Shown: piece by piece, positions 1 to 7,611 of the stretch
Layout: the number at the start of each line of letters is the position of its first letter
Position numbering within the stretch: the first letter of the stretch is position 1
Source: Ktedonobacter robiniae
GTDB lineage: Bacteria; Chloroflexota; Ktedonobacteria; Ktedonobacterales; Ktedonobacteraceae
Assembly (NCBI RefSeq): GCF_016587375.1
Contig: NZ_BNJG01000001.1
Span: forward strand, 4,608,501 to 4,672,500
Length of the DNA stretch: 64,000 nucleotides
Direction: 5' to 3'
Notes under the pieces: model-generated
Database searches by the model: none
Told to the model about the DNA's origin: nothing
Seen by the model: only the letters and a program-made list of their open reading frames with translations
Made by a program: the position numbers and the translations under genes

Positions 1-831
1 CGCCTGCCAGAGCGAACTATGTCCCTGGAGCGAGCGCTCCCGGTAAATTCCTGGTCGCTGAAGTCGGTCTATACACGCAGCCTGGGGATGATTATAGCTC
101 CCGCCTGCTGGTGGACACTGGGTATCGCTGGCTTCGCCGGGTGGGTAGTTGTGATTGTTAAGCAGTCTGAGGCGCAACTCTCCTCCATGTACCAGGACTC
201 GCCCTTGCTCAAAGGGTTTATCACAAAAGTTGGTGGGAGTGATGTCAATACCAATGCCACCCTGCTCAGCGCGCTCTTCTCCTTCCTACCGCTGCTCCTG
301 ATGGCCTTCGCCATTACCCAGGCCAGCCGCTGGTCGGCTGATGAAGAGGATGGTTTGCATGAAATGGTGCTGGCAACGCCGCAGTCGCGCCTGACCGTCA
401 TTCTGGCACGCTTTGGCGCGCTCACCACGGTCACGGTGCTGATCGGCCTGGTAACTCTGGGTGTCACGGCGCTGGCCTCGGTCGCCAGTGGCCTGAAGCT
501 CGACGGAGGTAACCTGGCTGCCGCGACGCTCTCGCTTATTCCCCTGGGGCTGCTGATGGCCGCCATCGGCTACCTGCTCTCCGGCTGGCTGCGCGCGGCG
601 GTGGATACTGGTCTCCTGAGCTTCTTGTTGGTAATCTGGTTTTTTATCAGCTATGTCGGTCCAGAGCTGAGCTGGCCGGAGACGACGCTGCGCCTCTCTG
701 CCTTTTACTACTATGGAACGCCGCTGATTCATGGCCTGTCGCTGGGCAATATGCTAGGGGTGCTGGCGGTTGCCATCGTGGCCCTGGTGCTGGCCGCGGC
801 GCGCTTTGTCCGAAAAGATATTGGGCGCTAA
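1..831 (+). CDS. ABC-2 type transporter permease, C-terminal part (5' end cut by window)
   Basis: This is a membrane-spanning subunit of an ABC exporter of the ABC-2 class. The frame is open from base 1 with no upstream stop, so the ATG at 19 is probably internal and only the second half of a roughly 500-residue permease is present. Hydrophobic segments lie at about residues 25-45, 83-103, 133-155, 168-190, 198-214 and 240-262. The stretch RWSADEEDG followed by LHEMVLATPQSR is the cytoplasmic loop typical of permeases that precedes the LA-x-P signature. The protein ends with a basic tail (ARFVRKDIGR). The ATPase partner would be upstream, outside the window. Substrate unknown. The gene stops 8 bp before a perfect hairpin. 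Confidence 0.75.
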   Translation, partial: RLPERTMSLERALPVNSWSLKSVYTRSLGMIIAPACWWTLGIAGFAGWVVVIVKQSEAQLSSMYQDSPLLKGFITKVGGSDVNTNATLLSALFSFLPLLLMAFAITQASRWSADEEDGLHEMVLATPQSRLTVILARFGALTTVTVLIGLVTLGVTALASVASGLKLDGGNLAAATLSLIPLGLLMAAIGYLLSGWLRAAVDTGLLSFLLVIWFFISYVGPELSWPETTLRLSAFYYYGTPLIHGLSLGNMLGVLAVAIVALVLAAARFVRKDIGR

Positions 832-838
832 GGTGTGT

Positions 839-915
839 ATTGGTGTTTAGATACAGAGGGCCTTCGAGACGGTGCTTCGCACCGTCTCGAAGGCCCTCTG
901 TATCTAAACACCAAT
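839..915. terminator. Perfect 37-bp hairpin between convergent genes
   Basis: The two arms (839-875 and 879-915) are exact inverted copies with a 3-nt loop. The hairpin lies between the end of the permease (+) and the end of the next gene (-), so it can act as a bidirectional terminator. The right arm touches the stop codon of the minus-strand gene. Confidence 0.75.
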
Positions 916-1265
916 TAAAATATCAACAGGTGAAAGCCATTTTTGAGTGTGATCGGTTGGTTTTTGTAGAAGGATTTCCAGGCGTACTTGCTCATATGGG
1001 CCTGGGTACGAATGTGATCTAGTAGTTCATCGCAAAAGTGTTCCGAGGCAAATAAGATAGCGCGATGAAGTTCTGTGCGTTGGCGAGTGATATCCTTGGC
1101 CAGGAGATCTAGCTGGCGTTCATTGTAGGGAAGGTGCTGAATGGCGAGCCGTGCCAGGTAGGCCCACTGCTGGTAGGGGAGACGCAGCGCCGCGTAGTGC
1201 TGGCTGATATACGCCGCCAGGGTTGGGAAATCCGGCTTATCGTGGTAATCAATCATGACGTGCAT
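915..1265 (-). CDS. Conserved-looking hypothetical protein, 116 aa
   Basis: I do not recognise this family. The protein is soluble, rich in His, Tyr and Gln, probably all-helical, and has no signal peptide or membrane segment. The ATG at 1265 is chosen because a GGAGG box lies about 6 nt upstream; an overlapping out-of-frame ATG sits 4 nt closer to the box. The gene is monocistronic, with a hairpin at its 3' end and another upstream that belongs to the glucosidase gene. The residue pattern resembles small helical regulators, but no function is claimed. Confidence 0.6.
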   Translation of the reverse strand: MHVMIDYHDKPDFPTLAAYISQHYAALRLPYQQWAYLARLAIQHLPYNERQLDLLAKDITRQRTELHRAILFASEHFCDELLDHIRTQAHMSKYAWKSFYKNQPITLKNGFHLLIF

Positions 1266-1336
1266 TCATTCCTCCTTCCTGGATACTGGAATGAGAAAAG
1301 CATACCACGGGCAGATATGAAAAACAATAGATACAA

Positions 1337-1409
1337 ATAGAGAAGAGGACCATGATATGTAGGCGCGCGCTTTAGCAGCGCGCCTACATATCATGGTCCT
1401 CTTCTCTAT
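1337..1409. terminator. Perfect 32-bp hairpin at the 3' end of the GH13 gene
   Basis: The arms 1337-1368 and 1378-1409 are exact inverted repeats. The stop codon of the glucosidase (1406-1408) is inside the right arm. The core TGTAGGCGCGC recurs in the hairpins at 17829 and, diverged, at 16361, so this is a member of a repeat family used as a terminator. Confidence 0.75.
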
Positions 1410-3001
1410 AACCTGATCAGGCAGCCTTCGTGGGCGCGGAGCTGGAGGTGCGCCAGGTCGACGTCCTCTTCGCGGTCCAGGTGGGTGGAGAGGATGATGT
1501 GCCCCTGACCAGCTGGCAAGGGTTTTACTATCTGCTCGCTCTCCGCGAAGTTGAGGACGACCAGGTAGCGCGTGCCCTCGTGTGCGCGCAGAAAGGCGAA
1601 GCAGTTGGCATTATCCTGGTCCAGGGTCTGGTAGGCACCCTGGGAGAGTGCTGGAAGTGCGCGGCGCAGCGTCAGGAGGGTGCGCGTCAGAGTCAGGAAG
1701 GAGCGTGGGTCCTGCTGTTCCGCGGCGACGTTATTGTTCTGATAGTCTGAGGCGATGGGAAGCCAGGTCTGGATACCTGCCGGGCTGAAGCCCGCGTTTG
1801 GCGTGTCGTCCCACTGCATGGGTGTGCGATTTGGATCGCGGCCATTGGCGGGATTATCTTTGCCCTGGGGATCATGCATCATCTCAAGCGGGATCGCTAC
1901 GTCTTGCATGCCCAGTTCATCGCCATAGTAGCATGTGGGGGTGCCGCGTAGGGTCAGCAGGAGCATCTGTGCGGCACGTGCCTGCCCGCGACCCAGGCGT
2001 GAGGCCACGCGTGGGCGGTCGTGATTCCCCAGCACCCAGTTAGGCCAGGCCCCATCGGGCAGGGCCTCCTCGTACTCATGGACCATGCTCTGGATGGTGC
2101 GTGCCTCCCAAGTTGGCGTGGTCACAAACTGGAAGTTGAAGGGGAGATGGGCCTCGTCCAGCATCTCACCGTAGTAATGCATCAAGCGGTGGATGGGGAG
2201 GTAGATCTCGCCGATGAAGACCCGCTCGCCAAACTCGTCGAGGGTCTTGCGCATCTCGCGTACAATCTCGTGTATGCCGGGCTGGTCCTCGGTATAGCGG
2301 CCTTCCTGGCGAGCATAAGGGGGATCGCCGGGCTTCCAATCTGGACGCTGTGGGTTGTCGCGCAATTGTTCATCTTTAAGCAGCATCCAGAGCACATCGA
2401 CACGGAAGCCATCGATGCCGCGCTCCAGCCAGAAGCGCAAGACATTATACATCGCTTCGCGCATATCGGGATTGCGCCAGTTCAGGTCAGGCTGCTTAAC
2501 ATCAAACATGTGCAGATAGTATTGTCCCGTCTGCTCATCGAACTGCCAGGCCGAGCCACCAAAGAAACTGGTCCAGTTATTGGGAGGGCCACCATCGGGC
2601 GCGGGATCATGCCACATATACCAATCGCGGCGTGGATTATCGCGGCTAGAGCGTGACTCCTGGAACCAGGTATGCTCGTCCGAGGTGTGGTTGGGCACGA
2701 AGTCGAGGATGATCTTGAGGTCACGCTTATGAGCCTCCACGATGAGCTGCTCCATATCGGAGAGCTTGCCGAAGATCGGATGGACATCGGTATAATCTGC
2801 GATATCATAGCCGAAGTCTGCCATAGGTGAGGGATAGATTGGCGAGAGCCAGATCGCATCGACGCCAAGCCAGCGGAGATAATCGAGTTTGCTAATAATG
2901 CCAGGGATGTCACCGATGCCATCCCCATTGCTATCCATAAAGCTACGTGGATAGATCTGATATATAGTCCCAGTCTGCCACCAGGAGGGAGTCTGTGCCA
3001 T
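1406..3001 (-). CDS. GH13 alpha-glucosidase / oligo-1,6-glucosidase
   Basis: A cytosolic glycoside hydrolase of family 13 that releases glucose from short alpha-glucans such as maltose, isomaltose or related oligosaccharides. It has 531 residues, normal for the family, and no signal peptide. The N-terminal IYQIYPRSFMDSNGDGIGD block and the DFVPNH motif (about 100-105) are classic. The catalytic nucleophile is D202 in GFRVDV, the general acid is E265 in GEI, and the third Asp is D328 in GNHD. The C-terminal beta domain is complete. The gene is monocistronic, its stop codon lies in a strong hairpin, and a palindromic element lies upstream at 3105-3450. Exact linkage preference (alpha-1,4 or alpha-1,6) cannot be read from the sequence. 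Confidence 0.93.
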   Translation of the reverse strand: MAQTPSWWQTGTIYQIYPRSFMDSNGDGIGDIPGIISKLDYLRWLGVDAIWLSPIYPSPMADFGYDIADYTDVHPIFGKLSDMEQLIVEAHKRDLKIILDFVPNHTSDEHTWFQESRSSRDNPRRDWYMWHDPAPDGGPPNNWTSFFGGSAWQFDEQTGQYYLHMFDVKQPDLNWRNPDMREAMYNVLRFWLERGIDGFRVDVLWMLLKDEQLRDNPQRPDWKPGDPPYARQEGRYTEDQPGIHEIVREMRKTLDEFGERVFIGEIYLPIHRLMHYYGEMLDEAHLPFNFQFVTTPTWEARTIQSMVHEYEEALPDGAWPNWVLGNHDRPRVASRLGRGQARAAQMLLLTLRGTPTCYYGDELGMQDVAIPLEMMHDPQGKDNPANGRDPNRTPMQWDDTPNAGFSPAGIQTWLPIASDYQNNNVAAEQQDPRSFLTLTRTLLTLRRALPALSQGAYQTLDQDNANCFAFLRAHEGTRYLVVLNFAESEQIVKPLPAGQGHIILSTHLDREEDVDLAHLQLRAHEGCLIRL

Positions 3002-3104
3002 AGATTAAAAATTACCTCTCTGTAAAGGATTCTGTTTCGTATAGTAGAGCATGAATATGAAGGATGCAAGAGGTCAGAGCTTGCCGAATATTGTCAAATT
3101 TTGA

Positions 3105-3450
3105 TAATAGGCTCCCAATCTCATAAGTGCCGCCCCATATCTCATAGACGCCCGATTTATCGCGCGCAAGGCGATTATGTAGTTTCACAAATTAAAACGG
3201 GTTATGGAAATTGCCTGCCACGCTCTGCTAGCTCTCATGATAATCCACATTTATTTGTGAAACTACATAATCGCAGGAATACGGCACCGCAGGTATGTAC
3301 CCATACGCCTTGGCCTTGCCCCAGGTGAAAAGAAGCTCTATAGGAGGCGTCATCAGCTGATGGGATTCATTGCGACCCTGTACTCGAGCGATAAATCGGG
3401 CGCCTATGGTGGTTGGGTCCGGCAGTCACGAGGATTGGATCTGGGTGATA
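3105..3450. repeat. MITE-like nested inverted repeat, about 345 bp
   Basis: Outer arms 3143-3166 and 3385-3408 match at nearly all of 24 positions. The similarity extends outward, with more mismatches, to about 3105 and 3450. Inside are perfect 22-bp inner arms (3171-3192 and 3253-3274). No coding frame is convincing. The structure resembles a non-autonomous transposable element or a large structured RNA between the glucosidase promoter and the next gene. Confidence 0.6.
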
Positions 3451-3455
3451 CTATC

Positions 3456-3749
3456 TCACATGCGATGTACGACAAAATAATTATCCTGGTCGGTGTTCTC
3501 AATCAGTTCGCCCAGGCGCTCCATATGCATGTGAATCTCTGCGGGCGGTTCGCTTGCTAGTAGATCTTCCACGCTGGCCCAGAAGCTCATGATGATCAGG
3601 CGATTGGGATCACTATCGCTATGCTGAATTTGAGCGCCTTTAAAGCCCTTCTGTTCCTGTGCGCTGGGGAGAATAATGTCGCGAAAGAGGGCAATGGCCT
3701 CCTCATATGTGCCCGGGACGAGACGGATGATCGAGGTGCGTACGTGCAT
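3456..3749 (-). CDS. ABM-superfamily (antibiotic biosynthesis monooxygenase-like) protein, 97 aa
   Basis: A small dimeric alpha/beta-barrel protein. The pattern VRTSIIRLVPGTYEEAIALF, then GFKGAQI, then IIMSFWASVEDL with a buried Trp is the usual layout of the ABM/EthD fold. Members are cofactor-free monooxygenases or heme-handling proteins. I chose the ATG at 3749 because AGGAG lies 7 nt upstream; the frame is open to an ATG at 3791 that lacks a binding site. It has no operon partner. The substrate is unknown. Confidence 0.7.
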   Translation of the reverse strand: MHVRTSIIRLVPGTYEEAIALFRDIILPSAQEQKGFKGAQIQHSDSDPNRLIIMSFWASVEDLLASEPPAEIHMHMERLGELIENTDQDNYFVVHRM

Positions 3750-3852
3750 GATCTTCTCCTCTCCGTGGTCTGCAACGCGGAATATATGCATCTATTCTGC
3801 TCATATAATATCACACTGGCATGTGTGCCCATATCCAAAAATAACTCGTGTC

Positions 3853-3914
3853 AGTTGTGGAGTGGAATGTGGGCTGGTGACTGCAGCCACCAGCCCACAT
3901 TCCACTCCACAACT
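3853..3914. terminator. Perfect 27-bp hairpin upstream of the ABM gene
   Basis: Arms 3853-3879 and 3888-3914 are exact inverted repeats with an 8-nt loop and are followed by a run of T on the + strand. It lies between two divergently transcribed genes, not downstream of either, so termination is not its obvious role. It may be a member of the hairpin repeat family. Confidence 0.6.
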
Positions 3915-4063
3915 ATTTTTTCTCACTCTAAAGAGTCAGGGGAGAATCACTCCTTCGTGGGATGTAGCAAGAAGTAGGGGTAGCATATACTGATCGTACG
4001 TGTTGTGTAGCGGTTTGCATGGTGTGTGTTAGCCGGTTAATTTGGTTTGGAGGTTTGGCATAT

Positions 4064-5089
4064 ATGGAGAACGAATATCAGCGTGACCAGAATCTTGATG
4101 GTGAGCTGGGAGGCGGATCTCAGCGTGACCAGAATCTCGAGGGTGAGCTGGGTGGCGGGTCTCAGCGTGACTTAGGTACTGAACAGGGGACAGAAAAGAA
4201 GGGGCTGTTTGAGCGCGCGAAGGAAGTGTTTCAGAAACCGAGTGAGCGGCACGACCAGGATGTAACACAGAGTGATGTTCCGCAACGCGATGAGGACCTG
4301 GCAGGACGTTCCTGGCAGGGTGATGCGGGTGCCTATGAGCGGGATCAGGGAGTGACGCAGAGGCCGTTGCAGGGCGACGTTACCCAGCAGCAGAACATCA
4401 ACCAGGAGCCGCTTCAAAGTGGTATCCCTCAGCAGGGCCAGGATGTTTCAGGGGTGGGCCAGCGAGATGTCTATCAACATGACCGGGATGTGGGCCAGAC
4501 GCCCCTCACAGGCGGGACCCAGCGAGACCAGGATGTGAACCAGTCTCCCCTCTCTGGTGGGATGCAGCGGGATCAAGATGTAATACAGATGCCGCCCGCA
4601 GGCGGGATGCAGCGCGACCAGGATGTGACGCAGACACCAGGTGTGCAGCAAGGGCCGGATATCACTTCTGGCTCGGCCCAGCGAGATGTATACGAGCGTG
4701 ATCAAAATCTCAATCAGGGACAGGGGCCGCTGACAGGCAGGGATAGAGACGTGACCCAGAACCGGGATGTAAGCCAGGCTCCGTGGAGTGGGCAGCAATT
4801 TGATAACCAGCCAGAGGAGAATTACTCGACGGGAACGACCCAGCAGACAGAATCAGGCTTCGACCTCATACGCGAGCGTGACGATGAGCCGCGAAGCGCT
4901 GGGTCCACGGGTGCAACAGGTGTGACGGGGAACGAGCCCTATACGCAAAGGGGCGCCCAGGGAGATATTACAGAGAATCGCCCCCTGAAGCCGAAAGACA
5001 TCCCCATGATTGGATTGACCGGACGAAGGACAAACTTGAGGGCTTCTTTGGGAATCCCGATGACCCCAGCCCCGAACGCTGAGAAATGA
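4064..5089 (+). CDS. Disordered Gln/Asp/Arg-rich repeat protein, 341 aa
   Basis: No known family recognised. The protein is built from degenerate repeats of the type QRDQDVxQxPLxGGM, about 13-20 residues each, from roughly residue 65 to 260, with an N-terminal pair of QRDQNLxGELGGGS repeats. It lacks hydrophobic segments and signal peptide and should be intrinsically disordered and very soluble. A short basic segment (KGLFERAKEVFQK) near residue 45 could form one amphipathic helix. The C-terminus (KDIPMIGLTGRRTNLRASLG) is less repetitive. The ATG at 4064 has GGAGG about 10 nt upstream. The composition recalls hydrophilic stress proteins; this is only analogy. Confidence 0.65.
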   Translation: MENEYQRDQNLDGELGGGSQRDQNLEGELGGGSQRDLGTEQGTEKKGLFERAKEVFQKPSERHDQDVTQSDVPQRDEDLAGRSWQGDAGAYERDQGVTQRPLQGDVTQQQNINQEPLQSGIPQQGQDVSGVGQRDVYQHDRDVGQTPLTGGTQRDQDVNQSPLSGGMQRDQDVIQMPPAGGMQRDQDVTQTPGVQQGPDITSGSAQRDVYERDQNLNQGQGPLTGRDRDVTQNRDVSQAPWSGQQFDNQPEENYSTGTTQQTESGFDLIRERDDEPRSAGSTGATGVTGNEPYTQRGAQGDITENRPLKPKDIPMIGLTGRRTNLRASLGIPMTPAPNAEK

Positions 5090-5096
5090 AGATGTG

Positions 5097-5162
5097 AAGT
5101 AGCCGCGTACGCAAGTAGCGGGCTCCGGCATGCGAGCCCGCTACTTGCGTACGCGGCTACTT
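5097..5162. terminator. Perfect 29-bp hairpin between convergent genes
   Basis: Arms 5097-5125 and 5134-5162 are exact inverted repeats. The hairpin separates the repeat protein (+) from the kinase (-), whose stop codon overlaps it. Its core GCGTACGCGGCTAC recurs at 17632-17690 and 20022-20045. Confidence 0.75.
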
Positions 5163-7611
5163 ATTGGCTGGTGCTGATGATAATGATTTTGATCTGGTCG
5201 GTCTCGGAGGGGAAGTGGTCGCTGTTGAAGGGGAGGCGGAGCTCGACGCGTGCCACGCCAGGTTGCTGGTTCAGGTAGGCGAGGGCGGTTGTGCTGGTCG
5301 AGCCTTTGAGATTAGTGGGCCAGCTCGCGATCTGGCTCTGACTGAAGTTGTAGATCCACTGGCCGTGTACCTGGATATTGAGATAGAGGGCATTGTTCTG
5401 CCCGGCCTTGACACTGGTTGTCCCAACCTGGCTTACTTGGTCGTGAAGGGTATAGTTTGCCCCCAGGGAGTGCTGTGCCTCGGTGGTAAGCAGTTGCGCT
5501 GCGATATGCGTGGCTAGGTCTTTGTTATAGGCCAGGGTGTCGCCAGTAATAGTGACATCAATTTTTACCTGGTTGGTGGCGGTTCCAACAGGCTGCTCAG
5601 GTGTGATGCCCACGTCATAGTGAGGCTGGGTGCCCAGAACCTCGCCGGAGGAGAGGTTCTTTTGGAATTGTTGCTCAAGCTGCTGGCGCAGGCGCGGGAT
5701 GAGATCGGTTTTGACGCTATCGACGTCGCTCTGCTGGATGGTGTGGATGGTCTGCCCGTTACTGCCGCCGGTAAAGGGGCTGGGATTGGTGACGCTGACG
5801 CCTGTGGCATTATAGTTGCCGTCCAGGACATGCGCACCCAGGTTGCCTGCGTCTCCTGGTGTGGTGACGAGCGCCGGGACAACGGCGGTGGCGGGTTTAT
5901 TGCTACGCTGTCCTTCGAGCTGTACAGGCTGGGTGGTGCGTATTGTCATGCCGTTGCGGGTCAGGGTTACGACGCCCAGGTTTACGGGTAAGAAGCTGCT
6001 ATTGCTAAAAATAAGGGTGCCTGTGGCCTGGGTCGGGTTGCTGGTCTTGGTGCCCGTGGCTTTGACGGTGCTATTGCCCTTCACTGTATATTTGAGCTGG
6101 CGCGCGGGAAGGCGGTGTGTGGTGGGGTCGGCGGTCTGCACCAAGGGTGAGGCAGTCAGGACATAGGTATTCTGGAGGGTCTTGCTCTCCGCCGTCACAT
6201 AGACGGTGGCGACCGATGAGCCGCCGAAGAGGTTAAAGCCGAAGACGCGCGGCACGATGAGTAAGAGCAGCGCAAGCGCTGTAAGAAACATAGATATGAT
6301 GATCAAGGGGAGGGCGACGCGCTTCTGCTTGCGGCGTCGTTTGATCTTTCCCGGACGCATGACCTTGAAATCGGTGGGCTCCTCCGTCACGCGGTGCTGT
6401 TGCGTGCGGGCCATCGAGGGGCGAATATCGCCTGTTGTGCGCGCCCGGCGCTCCTGCATGATGATGGGCTGGGGCTGTGCGATCTCGGCATCCAGCGTCA
6501 TGCCCTGGTGAGGTGCTCCGGCAACCTCGCGCTTAAGCTCCTGGCTGGCGGTGGCTTCGCGTGGGAAGGGACGAGGCGAACGCCCCGTATTGGGCAGCGT
6601 GGCCTGGCTGTGGAGGTCTGCGGAGATCTGACGCCTCTCCTCGTCGAGATCGGGGGCGAGGAACTGATCTATATGTTCGCCTGGTTGCTCATCACTATCA
6701 GTAAAGATTTCGATGCGCGGGCCAGAGGTGGCCTTGAGAAATGCCTCACGTAGCTCGGCCACGTTCTGGAAGCGCTGGACTGGATCTTTGGCCATGGCTT
6801 TACGCACAACCTCGCCTAATTCTATAGGAATGGAGGCGTCGCGGTCGCATGGTGAGGGGATGGGATTATAGAGCTGCATCTCGATAACGTGTACATCATC
6901 GGGATCATCATAGGGTAGTTCGCCGGTAAGCACCTGGTAGAGCAGGACGCCGAGCGCGTAAATATCGGTTAAAGTTGTGATGATGCCTCGTGTCTGCTCG
7001 GGGGCCATATAGTGTGGCGTTCCCGGCACCTGGTCGAGGGGAATGGGTTTCCCAGCCTGCGTGGGATCACCGGGCCAACTCGCGCCGGAGCGTCGCCTGC
7101 CACGGCCCGAAATGCTTTTACTCGGCCGAACGAGGCCAAAATCAGCCAGGTAGAGGTGCGGAACCTTGCCGCGTCGCATCTCCAGCAGAACATTCGAGGA
7201 TTTAATGTCGCGATGGATCAGGTCCTCGTCGTGCGCATACTCGACGGCATCAAGAATCTGCTGATAAAGCGCGGTGACCTCCGCCAGGTCTGGGAGACTA
7301 CGCCTGAGATAGCTGGTAAGGGTGCCACCATCGATAAAGGGCATAACCAGGAAGAGGACGCCGCGCTCCTCACCAAACTCAATTAAGGGGAGAATGTTTG
7401 GATGGTGCAGACGAGCGACAGTACGCGCCTCGCGCATGAAGCGGCGGCGCATGTCCTGGTCAGTTGCATAGTCGCCCAGGATGACCTTGATGGCGACGCG
7501 CCTGCCAAAGGCACTGCGTTGCCGCCCCTCGTAGACGGCCCCCATGCCACCTACACGGATGCGACGTATAACGTCATAATTTCCAAGTTGCTTGCCTTCC
7601 AACGACAGCAT
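5161..7611 (-). CDS. Transmembrane Ser/Thr protein kinase with large extracytoplasmic domain
   Basis: A receptor-like Hanks-type kinase of 816 residues. The kinase domain (about 10-295) has the glycine loop VGGMGAVYEG, invariant Lys in VAIKV (about K42), catalytic HRDIKSSN (about D135), DFG (157-159) and APEQ. A disordered basic linker follows, then a single transmembrane helix near residues 432-455. The roughly 360-residue outer domain is beta-rich and resembles the baseplate J/gp47-like modules seen in Chloroflexota surface proteins. It is related to the C-terminal halves of the proteins at 7574-10561 and 15062-16288. The start is ATG 7611 (GGAA 11 nt upstream); a TTG at 7620 is an alternative. 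The gene probably senses an outside signal and phosphorylates cytosolic targets; signal unknown. Confidence 0.88.
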   Translation of the reverse strand: MLSLEGKQLGNYDVIRRIRVGGMGAVYEGRQRSAFGRRVAIKVILGDYATDQDMRRRFMREARTVARLHHPNILPLIEFGEERGVLFLVMPFIDGGTLTSYLRRSLPDLAEVTALYQQILDAVEYAHDEDLIHRDIKSSNVLLEMRRGKVPHLYLADFGLVRPSKSISGRGRRRSGASWPGDPTQAGKPIPLDQVPGTPHYMAPEQTRGIITTLTDIYALGVLLYQVLTGELPYDDPDDVHVIEMQLYNPIPSPCDRDASIPIELGEVVRKAMAKDPVQRFQNVAELREAFLKATSGPRIEIFTDSDEQPGEHIDQFLAPDLDEERRQISADLHSQATLPNTGRSPRPFPREATASQELKREVAGAPHQGMTLDAEIAQPQPIIMQERRARTTGDIRPSMARTQQHRVTEEPTDFKVMRPGKIKRRRKQKRVALPLIIISMFLTALALLLLIVPRVFGFNLFGGSSVATVYVTAESKTLQNTYVLTASPLVQTADPTTHRLPARQLKYTVKGNSTVKATGTKTSNPTQATGTLIFSNSSFLPVNLGVVTLTRNGMTIRTTQPVQLEGQRSNKPATAVVPALVTTPGDAGNLGAHVLDGNYNATGVSVTNPSPFTGGSNGQTIHTIQQSDVDSVKTDLIPRLRQQLEQQFQKNLSSGEVLGTQPHYDVGITPEQPVGTATNQVKIDVTITGDTLAYNKDLATHIAAQLLTTEAQHSLGANYTLHDQVSQVGTTSVKAGQNNALYLNIQVHGQWIYNFSQSQIASWPTNLKGSTSTTALAYLNQQPGVARVELRLPFNSDHFPSETDQIKIIIISTSQ

